Shown here in pieces: positions 1 through 7,535 of a stretch of DNA of 64,000 nucleotides. Below the pieces are notes generated by a model that was given only the letters and a program-made list of their open reading frames with translations, ran no database searches and was not told where the DNA came from. How positions within the stretch are numbered: position 1 is the stretch's first letter; each line of letters begins with the position of its first letter. The stretch lies in assembly GCA_018228665.1 (NCBI GenBank), contig CP073692.1:1562046-1626045 (forward strand), written 5' to 3'. The position numbers and the translations under genes were made by a program. The DNA is from Faecalicatena sp. Marseille-Q4148. GTDB lineage: Bacteria > Bacillota > Clostridia > Lachnospirales > Lachnospiraceae.

Positions 1-678
1 GGCAAAAATTGATTTGGAATATGCTGTATGATGAAATTCTACAACTTCATCCATACCCGCAAAGATCACGTCATGCTGCCCTACGATCGTTCCTCCTCGC
101 ACAGCTGAAATGCCGATTTCTTTCGCATCTCGTTTCTGGCGCACCTGGCTTCTGTCATATACATAATGATAATTATGATCCATAGCTTCATTGATAGAAT
201 CTGCCATAGCAATCGCTGTTCCGCTTGGTGCATCAATCTTCTGATTGTGATGTTTTTCTACAATCTCGATATCAAATCCGGCGCCTCCAAGAACTTTTGC
301 CGCTTCTTTTAATAATTTCAGAAGCAGATTCACTCCAAGAGACATATTCGCAGAACGAAGCACTGCCGTTTCCTTAGCAAGTTCTTCTGCTTTTTGAAGC
401 TGCTCCTCTGATAATCCTGTTGTACAAAGAACAACCGGAAGCTTCTTAGCCTTACATGTATCAAGAAGTGCATCCACTGCTGCTGCACTTGAGAAATCAA
501 CTACAACATCGGCTGACACATCGCATGCATCCAAGCTTGGAAATACCGGATAATCATTGTTGATTCCGGTATAGGTATCAATTCCGGCTGCCACTTCGAT
601 ATTCTCGTCTTCTTTTGCAAGCTGCGTTAGCACCTGCCCCATCTTTCCATTACAACCATGTATTATCATCTTAATCAT
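1..678 (-). CDS. dapB: 4-hydroxy-tetrahydrodipicolinate reductase, 3' end cut by window edge
   Basis: Reduces 4-hydroxy-tetrahydrodipicolinate with NAD(P)H in lysine/diaminopimelate synthesis. My translation from the ATG at 678 starts MIKMIIHGCNGKMGQVL, a Rossmann GxxGxMG dinucleotide site. Further on it contains EKHHNQKIDAPSGTA, the family's catalytic His/Lys and DAPSGTA substrate loop. 226 codons are present and the frame is open to base 1, so roughly the last 25 residues lie outside. A GGGGGAAG ribosome-binding site precedes the start. It follows dapA by 32 bp on the same strand, so the two form an operon. Confidence 0.95.
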   Translation of the reverse strand, partial: MIKMIIHGCNGKMGQVLTQLAKEDENIEVAAGIDTYTGINNDYPVFPSLDACDVSADVVVDFSSAAAVDALLDTCKAKKLPVVLCTTGLSEEQLQKAEELAKETAVLRSANMSLGVNLLLKLLKEAAKVLGGAGFDIEIVEKHHNQKIDAPSGTAIAMADSINEAMDHNYHYVYDRSQVRQKRDAKEIGISAVRGGTIVGQHDVIFAGMDEVVEFHHTAYSKSIFA

Positions 679-710
679 CTGTCTCTTCCCCCTGTCTCTG
701 GTATCTCTTT

Positions 711-1601
711 CTAGCACACGCGCAGGCCAAATTCTTTCATTGCCTGCACAAGTTTCTTCTCGTTCTCTGCAGAAATCTCTGTCAGCGGAAGACGAAGCGG
801 TCCTGCTTCCATTCCAAGAAGGCTGACTGCTTTCTTCACCGGAATTGGATTCACTTCACTAAAAAGCTGATCGATCAGCGGAAGTGCGCGGAGCTGAAGC
901 GCACAGCTTTCTTCTACCTGTCCTTTCCAGAACAACTCACAGATATCGTGTGTTTCGTCCGGAGCAACATTAGAAAGTACAGAGATGACACCTTTGGCTC
1001 CGAGAGACAGAAGCGGAACGATCTGATCATCATTACCGGAATACAGATCAATATTGCCGTCTGTCAGCTGCATGATCTTCGCAACCTGAGAAATATTTCC
1101 TGACGCTTCTTTGATTCCCACTACATATTCTGATTCCTTCACGATCTTAGCAACCGTCTCCGGCGCAATATTACATCCTGTTCGGCTTGGCACATTATAC
1201 ATGATGACCGGAGCTTTTGCTTCCTTAGCAATTGCACTATAATGTGCTTCCAGCCCCTGCTGTGTTGCCTTATTATAATAAGGTGTCACAACAAGAAGAC
1301 CGTCCGCGCCGTCCTTCACTGCTTCTACAGAAGCCTCTACGGCATTCCTTGTGCAGTTCGAGCCCGTTCCGGCAATGACCGGGATTCTTCCCTTTGCCTG
1401 CTCTACTGTAAAACGAATACACTGACGATGTTCTTCTCTTGACATTGTCGCAGATTCTCCTGTTGTTCCGCAAATAATAATCGCGTCTGTCTTCTTCTCA
1501 CAATGATAATCTATTAATTCAGCCAGCTTGTCATAATTAATACTTCCATCTGCATGAAATGGTGTAATGATTGCTACACCTGCACCTGTAAAAACTGCCA
1601 T
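711..1601 (-). CDS. dapA: 4-hydroxy-tetrahydrodipicolinate synthase
   Basis: Condenses pyruvate with aspartate semialdehyde, the first committed step of diaminopimelate/lysine synthesis in the cytoplasm. The 296-aa length is normal for this TIM barrel. GTTGESATMS near residues 45-54 is the substrate-binding TT pair. YNVPSRTG near 136-143 holds the proton-relay tyrosine. GIKEASG near 162-168 holds the Schiff-base lysine. It is first in an operon with dapB, behind a consensus-like promoter and a good GAGGAGGA ribosome-binding site. No lysine riboswitch or T-box fits in the short leader. Confidence 0.96.
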   Translation of the reverse strand: MAVFTGAGVAIITPFHADGSINYDKLAELIDYHCEKKTDAIIICGTTGESATMSREEHRQCIRFTVEQAKGRIPVIAGTGSNCTRNAVEASVEAVKDGADGLLVVTPYYNKATQQGLEAHYSAIAKEAKAPVIMYNVPSRTGCNIAPETVAKIVKESEYVVGIKEASGNISQVAKIMQLTDGNIDLYSGNDDQIVPLLSLGAKGVISVLSNVAPDETHDICELFWKGQVEESCALQLRALPLIDQLFSEVNPIPVKKAVSLLGMEAGPLRLPLTEISAENEKKLVQAMKEFGLRVC

Positions 1602-1646
1602 AGTCTCATCCTCCTCGTCTTTCTGACACTCGCCTGATATGCTCGA

Positions 1647-1675
1647 ATTTTAACATTAATTATCAGCAATGTCAA
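1647..1675 (-). promoter_or_regulatory. sigma-A promoter of dapA-dapB
   Basis: Minus-strand TTGACA (1675-1670), 17-bp spacer and TAAAAT (1652-1647), about 45 bp upstream of the dapA start. Confidence 0.75.
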
Positions 1676-1723
1676 TCAAGCCCGCGACAAATTCAATTGA
1701 CAGTACCTGTGCTTTTTACAGCG

Positions 1724-2353
1724 CTACGCATCCATACATTCCAGCTTACTTACGGATACTTCATATGCTACCCGCTTCTGTGTTTCTGTCTCAGAAAGTT
1801 TCTTTATATACTCTCTGCTCTGGATTCTTCCGAGAATCTGGACATGTTCTCCCACCTGGAATCCGGAAGCATATCTTGCATTCCTTCCCCAACAGATACA
1901 TGGAATGTAATCTGACTTTCCGTAAGGGCGGTTGACTGCAAGCAGCACATCTGCAATCTCTCTCCCAAGAGGTGTTTTCCGATAGATCGGCTCTTTACAT
2001 ATGTAGCCATCCAGCAAAATACTGTTGGTTTTCACTCCGTCCGGTTCTTCATCTACAAATGAAACTTCTCTTACAAATACCGAAAGCACCAATCGGTTTT
2101 TCTGCTCCTCATGGCGATTATAGGATCGGAACTGTCCGGATGCCATGATATATTCTCCCGTATAGTCCTCTGTCACATCGATCAGGCGTTCTGAGATCAT
2201 AAGCGGTATAATATCATCCGAATTACTCAATCGTCTCACTCTTACATCCACCATATAAAAGCCCTCGCCAAACACCTCGTGACTGAATGTAAATCCGGAA
2301 ATAATCTCTCCCATAATTGTTACCTGATTGTTTTCAATAATCTTATCTGACAT
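1724..2353 (-). CDS. SSB-like OB-fold protein
   Basis: The C-terminal half (about residues 108-205) has the look of a single-stranded DNA-binding OB fold: LDGYICKEPIYRKTPLGREI, then VNRPYGKSDYIPCICWG and VGEHVQILGRIQSREY. The N-terminal half (about 8-95) is a second, more diverged OB-like repeat containing VTIMGEIISGF. It lacks the acidic C-terminal tail of the replicative SSB. It therefore probably plays an auxiliary role rather than being the main SSB. The 209-aa length fits a two-OB-fold protein common in Lachnospiraceae. It is monocistronic and diverges from typA. Confidence 0.75.
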   Translation of the reverse strand: MSDKIIENNQVTIMGEIISGFTFSHEVFGEGFYMVDVRVRRLSNSDDIIPLMISERLIDVTEDYTGEYIMASGQFRSYNRHEEQKNRLVLSVFVREVSFVDEEPDGVKTNSILLDGYICKEPIYRKTPLGREIADVLLAVNRPYGKSDYIPCICWGRNARYASGFQVGEHVQILGRIQSREYIKKLSETETQKRVAYEVSVSKLECMDA

Positions 2354-2462
2354 GAATTGTAAATCTCCCTTCCTCTGCGGCGTATTTTTTAGTCACTACT
2401 AAGTCTATGGACATCCCTGCCATACTAGAACTGAAAATCTTCCTGTTTTCCCAAAACCGTAT

Positions 2463-2507
2463 GCCAGAAATTTTGAAATTTCTCCGGCATATTTCAAAAT
2501 TCTCCGG
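2463..2507. repeat. Overlapping dyads between the ssb-like gene and typA
   Basis: The 278-bp divergent intergenic region contains a 26-bp imperfect hairpin (2463-2488) with core GAAATTT-TG-AAATTTC flanked by GCC/GGC. A second, overlapping copy of the pattern TTTCAAAATTCTCCGG follows to 2507. There is no T-tract, so a protein-binding operator or a leader hairpin is more likely than a terminator. Confidence 0.4.
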
Positions 2508-2551
2508 TATCTTTCTTTTTCCGACCTTTTTCGTTCTTGTGACAGAATGTC

Positions 2552-2579
2552 TTGTAAAAAACAAAAAATGTGATAATAT
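2552..2579 (+). promoter_or_regulatory. Promoter of typA
   Basis: TTGTAA (2552-2557), 16-bp spacer and TAATAT (2574-2579), about 50 bp before the typA start. Confidence 0.5.
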
Positions 2580-2631
2580 ATATAGGTTGAAACTAAAAAC
2601 GTACAAAATAAAATAAAGGATTGATATAATT

Positions 2632-4461
2632 ATGAATATGAAACGTGAAGATATCCGAAACATTGCCATCATCGCCCATGTAGACCACGGCAAAACAACA
2701 TTAGTGGATGAGCTTCTCAAACAAAGCGGTGTATTCCGTGAAAATCAAGAAGTAGCAGAGCGTGTCATGGACTCCAATGACATTGAGAGAGAACGTGGTA
2801 TCACAATCCTCTCCAAAAATACTGCTGTCTATTACAAAAACACAAAAATCAATATTATCGATACACCAGGACATGCTGACTTTGGCGGCGAAGTAGAGCG
2901 TGTATTAAAAATGGTTAATGGTGTTATCCTTCTTGTAGATGCATTTGAAGGTGTTATGCCGCAGACAAAATTTGTACTCCGGAAAGCCTTAGAGCTGGAA
3001 CTCCCTGTAATTGTCTGCATCAACAAGATTGACCGGCCGGAGGCACGACCGGACGAAGTTATTGATGAAGTACTTGAGTTATTTATGGATCTCGATGCTT
3101 CTGATGAACAGCTTGACTGTCCATTTGTCTATGCTTCTGCCAAGTCCGGCATCGCTGTTCTTGATCTCTCTGACGATCCAGAGAATATGGAACCGCTGTT
3201 TGAGACAATCCTCGACTACATTCCTGCACCGGAGGGCGATCCGGATGCCGGTACACAGCTGCTCATCAGCACAATCGATTACAACGAATATGTGGGAAGA
3301 ATCGGTGTCGGCAAAGTTGATAACGGCGTGATCGCAGTCAATCAGGATCTTGTTGTTGTAAATCATCATGATCCGGACAAGCAGAAAAAAGTAAAAATCG
3401 GAAAGCTCTATGAATTCGATGGTCTGAAAAAAGTCGAAGTGAAAGAGGCCGGTGTCGGATCTATCGTTGCAATCTCCGGTATTCCTGACATTGCCATCGG
3501 TGATACCATCTGCTGTGCCGACGCACCAAGTGCAATTCCGTTCCAGAAAATCTCTGAACCGACAATCGCTATGCAGTTCATTGTCAATGACAGTCCATTT
3601 GCAGGACAGGAAGGAAAATTCGTCACTTCCCGCCATATCCGGGAGCGTCTTTTCCGCGAACTGAATACCGATGTCAGCCTGCGGGTAGAAGAATCTGAAT
3701 CGACAGACAGCTTCAAAGTTTCCGGCCGCGGAGAACTTCATCTCTCTGTCCTTATTGAGAATATGCGCCGCGAAGGATATGAATTTGCAGTCAGCAAAGC
3801 CGAAGTATTATACAAAAAAGATGAGAACGGCAAACTGCTTGAGCCAATGGAACTGGCATACATTGATGTACCGGAAGAATTTACCGGAACTGTCATTGAG
3901 AAACTAAGTCAGAGAAAAGGCGAACTCCGCAATATGGGTACTGCCAATGGCGGATATACCCGTCTGGAATTCTCGATTCCTTCAAGAGGCCTGATCGGAT
4001 ATCGCGGTGATTTCATGACAGACACAAAGGGAAACGGAATCCTCAACACAATTTTCGACGGATATGCTCCGTACAAAGGAGATATTCAGTATCGAAAACA
4101 AGGCTCTCTCATCGCATTTGAAACCGGAACTGCCGTTGCCTATGGTTTGTTCAGCGCTCAGGACCGCGGTACTCTCTTCATTGGACCTGGCGAAAAAGTA
4201 TATGCAGGTATGGTCATTGGTCAGAATGGTAAGTCCGAAGACATTGAGTTAAATGTCTGCAAAACAAAGCACCTGACAAACACAAGATCCTCCAGCGCCG
4301 ATGAAGCGTTAAAACTTGTACCGCCTCGTATTCTAAGTCTTGAACAGGCAATTGATTTCATCGAGACGGACGAGCTGTTGGAAGTTACCCCAAAATCTTT
4401 GCGGATCCGCAAAAAAATCCTTGATCCGCGCCTAAGAAAGAGAGCACAATTCAATAAATAA
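2632..4461 (+). CDS. typA: Translational GTPase TypA/BipA
   Basis: Ribosome-associated GTPase that supports 50S assembly and growth under stress. G1 is AHVDHGKTT at about residues 15-23. G2 lies in ERERGITI at about 52-59, G3 is DTPGH and G4 is NKID. These are followed by EF-G-like domains II, III and V and a BipA-specific C-terminal domain with the SLEQAIDFIETDELLEVTPKS stretch (split here for length: SLEQAIDFIE / TDELLEVTPKS). At 609 aa it is full length. An alternative ATG lies two codons in. Its stop overlaps the PAP2 gene by one base. Confidence 0.97.
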   Translation: MNMKREDIRNIAIIAHVDHGKTTLVDELLKQSGVFRENQEVAERVMDSNDIERERGITILSKNTAVYYKNTKINIIDTPGHADFGGEVERVLKMVNGVILLVDAFEGVMPQTKFVLRKALELELPVIVCINKIDRPEARPDEVIDEVLELFMDLDASDEQLDCPFVYASAKSGIAVLDLSDDPENMEPLFETILDYIPAPEGDPDAGTQLLISTIDYNEYVGRIGVGKVDNGVIAVNQDLVVVNHHDPDKQKKVKIGKLYEFDGLKKVEVKEAGVGSIVAISGIPDIAIGDTICCADAPSAIPFQKISEPTIAMQFIVNDSPFAGQEGKFVTSRHIRERLFRELNTDVSLRVEESESTDSFKVSGRGELHLSVLIENMRREGYEFAVSKAEVLYKKDENGKLLEPMELAYIDVPEEFTGTVIEKLSQRKGELRNMGTANGGYTRLEFSIPSRGLIGYRGDFMTDTKGNGILNTIFDGYAPYKGDIQYRKQGSLIAFETGTAVAYGLFSAQDRGTLFIGPGEKVYAGMVIGQNGKSEDIELNVCKTKHLTNTRSSSADEALKLVPPRILSLEQAIDFIETDELLEVTPKSLRIRKKILDPRLRKRAQFNK

Positions 4462-5357
4462 TGGATTTTTTAAGACTACTGGAAGGAATCAGGAATCCCG
4501 TTCTTGATTCCTTCTTCCAATGGATTACTTATTTCGGGCAAGAAATCTGCATCCTTGCAGTTATCTGCCTCTTTTACTGGTGTCTGGACAAAAGATTCGC
4601 CTATCGGCTCGGATTTATCTACTTTTCTGCCGGTCTTTGCATCCAGACATTGAAAATTACATTTCGGATTCCCCGTCCGTGGATACTGGATCCCGAATTT
4701 CATCCGGTCGCAAGCGCTGTTCCTGCCGCCACCGGATATTCTTTTCCAAGCGGTCACACGCAGGGAGGCACCTGCCTCTTTGTCCCTTTGGCTCTGCGCT
4801 CCCGGAAATTCTGGCAGAAATGTCTCTGCATTCTGATGTTTCTCGCCATCGGATTTTCACGGATGTATCTGGGCGTACACACACCAAAAGATGTTCTCAC
4901 CGCTATGGCCGTCTCCCTCTTTTTTACAGCAATCATCTGGAAATTCGGAGACAGTCTGCTGGAAGAAAACAGGTATACGAAAATGATTTCCGTCATTCTT
5001 CTCATCCTTTCCTGCCTGACTGCGTTCTACGCGCTTCTTTTGTTTCGTCAGAATATCATTGAAGTCAAATATGCCGCTGACTGCTGCAAAGCTGCCGGCG
5101 CCGGTCTTGGCTTCGCTGCAGGCTTTTATCTGGAACGGACTTATTTGAATTTCTGTTCACGCTGCCGCAATGTCAGCCATCTGCTTCAGCGTATGACCGT
5201 TGGTCTTCTTCTGACACTGGTACTAAAGCTGACGCTGAAATTCTTTCTCGGAGACACACTTTTCATGGAACTTTTACAGTATTTCTTTGTGGTACTCTTT
5301 GTTATGTACGGATATCCGTTCCTTTTTACAAAAATGAAAAAAACTCCTTTACAGTAA
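4461..5357 (+). CDS. PAP2 family membrane phosphatase
   Basis: Integral membrane phosphatase of the type-2 phosphatidic acid phosphatase family. It probably acts on a lipid phosphate or undecaprenyl pyrophosphate. The three signature motifs are visible: KITFRIPRPW (about residues 68-77), SFPSGHTQ (about 95-102) and SRMYLGVHTPKD (about 134-145), carrying the catalytic histidines. Several hydrophobic helices follow and extend past the usual PAP2 core. The start codon overlaps the typA stop (TAATG), so it is translationally coupled. The substrate cannot be fixed from sequence. Confidence 0.88.
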   Translation: MDFLRLLEGIRNPVLDSFFQWITYFGQEICILAVICLFYWCLDKRFAYRLGFIYFSAGLCIQTLKITFRIPRPWILDPEFHPVASAVPAATGYSFPSGHTQGGTCLFVPLALRSRKFWQKCLCILMFLAIGFSRMYLGVHTPKDVLTAMAVSLFFTAIIWKFGDSLLEENRYTKMISVILLILSCLTAFYALLLFRQNIIEVKYAADCCKAAGAGLGFAAGFYLERTYLNFCSRCRNVSHLLQRMTVGLLLTLVLKLTLKFFLGDTLFMELLQYFFVVLFVMYGYPFLFTKMKKTPLQ

Positions 5358-5406
5358 TTCATTTTATCCTTTACAATGGAAATGATTATATTGTAAAGGA
5401 GTTTTT
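5339..5406 (+). terminator. Competing hairpins: terminator-like element enclosing the next gene's RBS
   Basis: GTAAAGGAGTTTTT (5393-5406) can pair with AAAAACTCCTTTAC (5339-5352) over 14 bp. Alternatively, CCTTTACAAT (5368-5377) can pair with ATTGTAAAGG (5390-5399). Both foldings bury the AAAGGAG Shine-Dalgarno of the gene starting at 5409. The following U run also makes it terminator-like. Confidence 0.6.
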
Positions 5407-5408
5407 AT

Positions 5409-6020
5409 ATGAAGAAATACATCAAGGTAGGATTGGTGCAGGCTGCAAACATTTTAGAATTATTTATCGCCGGTATTTTGGCTCTCGGCGTTTTATTCTT
5501 TACCACTCAGCTTGTCGGTTCTTTATTTCAAATCGGGAATTTTGAAGCGTTCCATACTGCCGAAGAACTGCTGGCCGGCGCTTTTACCCTTGTAATCGGA
5601 ATCGAGCTGATCCATATGCTCTGCGAGCATTCTCCGGGAACTGTGTTCCAAGTACTTTTATTTGCCATCGCAAGACAGATTGTGATTGATCACGAACGCG
5701 CCATCGACAATCTGATCGGCGTTGCTGCCATTGCAATTTTATTTGCCACAAGAAAATATCTGTTCTGCCATTTTGATGAATCCGAAAGTATCATCTTCCG
5801 CGCCAGCCAGAAAGTAACTGTCGTCAATAAGATCATACATACGCAAATTCCTTATCACGATGATGAAACTCTGGGAGATGTCCTTCTCCGGAAGTTCGAA
5901 GATGACCAGATCCACCTTGCAGTCGGCGCCTGCGCCTATTTTTCCAACTTCACATTAAGAGTTGCTAAGATGCACGAAGGAAAAGTATCAAGAATTGAAG
6001 TAATTCGGTCTATACGTTAA
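5409..6020 (+). CDS. PsiE-like membrane protein of unknown role
   Basis: 203 aa. Three or four hydrophobic segments in the first 125 residues include IAGILALGVLFFTTQLVGSL and LAGAFTLVIGIELIHML. The pattern resembles the PsiE family (phosphate-starvation-inducible E). The soluble C-terminal portion (about 130-203), with VNKIIHTQIPYHDDETLGD and a closing RIEVIRSIR, looks like a small regulatory or ligand-binding domain. No catalytic motif is seen. Translation may be limited by the hairpins that cover its ribosome-binding site. The function is not known to me. Confidence 0.6.
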   Translation: MKKYIKVGLVQAANILELFIAGILALGVLFFTTQLVGSLFQIGNFEAFHTAEELLAGAFTLVIGIELIHMLCEHSPGTVFQVLLFAIARQIVIDHERAIDNLIGVAAIAILFATRKYLFCHFDESESIIFRASQKVTVVNKIIHTQIPYHDDETLGDVLLRKFEDDQIHLAVGACAYFSNFTLRVAKMHEGKVSRIEVIRSIR

Positions 6021-6030
6021 CACTTTTTTG

Positions 6031-6039
6031 TGTTATAAT
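6031..6039 (+). promoter_or_regulatory. Extended -10 promoter of hpf
   Basis: TG-T-TATAAT (TG 6031-6032, TATAAT 6034-6039) without a good -35. The leader contains a small hairpin CACCGA-ATTT-TCGGTG (6071-6086) just before the ribosome-binding site. Confidence 0.6.
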
Positions 6040-6112
6040 CATCATATGGACAAGCAATTCAGTTGTCCCTCACCGAATTTTCGGTGAAATACACGAAAAG
6101 GAGTTGAATTGT

Positions 6113-6649
6113 ATGAACTACATTATCAGCGGAAAAAATATCGACGTCACACCTGCATTGAAAGAGACGATCGAAAAAAAACTCGGAAAGTTAGAAAGAT
6201 ATTTTACTCCTGAAACAGAAATTATTGTAACCCTTAGCGTTGAAAAAGATCGTCAGAAGATCGAAGTTACAATTCCTGTAAAAGGAACGATCATCCGTTC
6301 CGAACAGAGCAGCAGCGATATGTATGTATCTATTGATCTTGTAGAAGAAGTGATTGAGCGGCAGCTCCGCAGATACAAGACAAAATTAGTCGCAAAACAT
6401 CAGGACGAAAGCAACTTCAAGAAGGAATTCTTTGAAGAAGAAGTACAGGAATCACTGGAAGAACCAATTAAGATCATCCGTACAAAACGTTTCGGTATCA
6501 AGCCAATGTATCCTGAAGATGCATGTGTACAGATGGAACTTCTTGGACATGATTTCTATGTATTCTTCAATGCAGAATCTGAAGAAGTTAATGTTGTTTA
6601 CAAACGTAAGAATGGAACCTATGGTTTGATCGAACCAGAATTCAGATAA
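6113..6649 (+). CDS. hpf: Ribosome hibernation-promoting factor, long form
   Basis: Binds the 30S decoding region and dimerises 70S ribosomes into inactive 100S particles in stationary phase. The N-terminal RaiA/HPF domain (about residues 1-97) begins MNYIISGKNIDVTPALKE. A charged linker follows, then the C-terminal dimerisation domain (about 122-178, VRTKRFGIKPM-like: IIRTKRFGIKPMYPEDA), so it is the long HPF of Firmicutes. I chose the ATG at 6113 because AAAGGAG lies 10 bp upstream. A TTG three codons earlier has no spacing to a ribosome-binding site. Length is 178 aa. A strong terminator follows. Confidence 0.95.
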   Translation: MNYIISGKNIDVTPALKETIEKKLGKLERYFTPETEIIVTLSVEKDRQKIEVTIPVKGTIIRSEQSSSDMYVSIDLVEEVIERQLRRYKTKLVAKHQDESNFKKEFFEEEVQESLEEPIKIIRTKRFGIKPMYPEDACVQMELLGHDFYVFFNAESEEVNVVYKRKNGTYGLIEPEFR

Positions 6650-6656
6650 AGAATAC

Positions 6657-6690
6657 GGAACCGGCACACATCGCTGCCGGTTCCTTTTCT
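6657..6690 (+). terminator. Rho-independent terminator of hpf
   Basis: Stem GGAACCGGCA (6657-6666) / TGCCGGTTCC (6675-6684) with an 8-nt loop, followed by TTTTCT. Confidence 0.9.
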
Positions 6691-6705
6691 AATTTCATCC
6701 TTTTT

Positions 6706-7362
6706 CTATTCTTTCCAGAGCATCATCTCTCCTGCCACATCTGCAAAATAACACGCATCTCCCATCTGCGGCTCCACCTGTCCATTCGTCCCTTCTACGA
6801 TTTCTGCTGTTACCTGGCTGATCAGTTCCTCCGGAACAAGCACTGTCATCCGCACAAGATCTTCATAAACCGTATCCAATGTCTGAATCTTCTTCTGTCC
6901 CAGTATGTACTGAATTTTCCCCAGATTCGTGTAATCTGTCGTAAACTCAAGTTTATATCCTTTATATTTGGTTATAATAATACTATTGGCAAGTCCTTCT
7001 TTCACTGCGCCTGAATACGCTCTCACAAGACCGCCCGTTCCAAGAAGTGTCCCGCCAAAATATCTTGTAACCACAACTGCAATATCATGGATTTCCTCTC
7101 CCATAAGGACATCCAGCATTGGTTTGCCTGCTGTTCCCTGTGGCTCCCCGTCATCGCTCATGCGCTGGACCTGAAAACGCTCTCCAATTACATAGGCAGA
7201 ACAGTTATGAGTGGCATCCCAGTATTTTTTTTTCATCTCCGCAATAAAGGCAATGGCTTCTTCCTCTGTTTTTACCGGCCGCACCGTCGCGATAAACCTT
7301 GACTTTTTGACGATGATCTCGCCCTCACCGCCTTCATAGACTGTTGTATACTGACTTAACAT
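6706..7362 (-). CDS. YigZ family protein (IMPACT/UPF0029)
   Basis: 218 aa with the N-terminal UPF0029/IMPACT domain: KKSRFIATVRPV, ATHNCSAYVIG, then DDGEPQGTAGKPML (about residues 72-85) and VVVTRYFGGTLLGTGGLVRAY (given in two parts: VVVTRYFGG, LLGTGGLVRAY). These are the family's most conserved blocks. A DUF1949-type domain forms the C terminus. The bacterial role is not settled; the eukaryotic relative acts on translation control. It is monocistronic and convergent with hpf. Confidence 0.92.
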   Translation of the reverse strand: MLSQYTTVYEGGEGEIIVKKSRFIATVRPVKTEEEAIAFIAEMKKKYWDATHNCSAYVIGERFQVQRMSDDGEPQGTAGKPMLDVLMGEEIHDIAVVVTRYFGGTLLGTGGLVRAYSGAVKEGLANSIIITKYKGYKLEFTTDYTNLGKIQYILGQKKIQTLDTVYEDLVRMTVLVPEELISQVTAEIVEGTNGQVEPQMGDACYFADVAGEMMLWKE

Positions 7363-7498
7363 ACTATCTTCCTCGCTTGTTTTTCTTCCATATAGTATAT
7401 ATCATAACAGAAATATTGTGAAACTCTCAAGATTTTCTTAATATTTCCGCATGAAATATGAACTTTTTAAAATAGACTTTATTTCCCAAGTATGTCTA

Positions 7499-7507
7499 TG
7501 CTATAAT
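7499..7507 (+). promoter_or_regulatory. Extended -10 promoter of the class A PBP gene
   Basis: TG-C-TATAAT (7499-7507), about 29 bp before the start codon. No convincing -35 box. Confidence 0.55.
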
Positions 7508-7535
7508 ATCCTGGTATGAAGGAGGCTACTGATTC

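Noticed and set aside
2343..2720. 125-codon frame on the minus strand upstream of the ssb-like gene
   Set aside because: It covers the divergent promoter region and overlaps typA, with composition of non-coding DNA and no ribosome-binding site.
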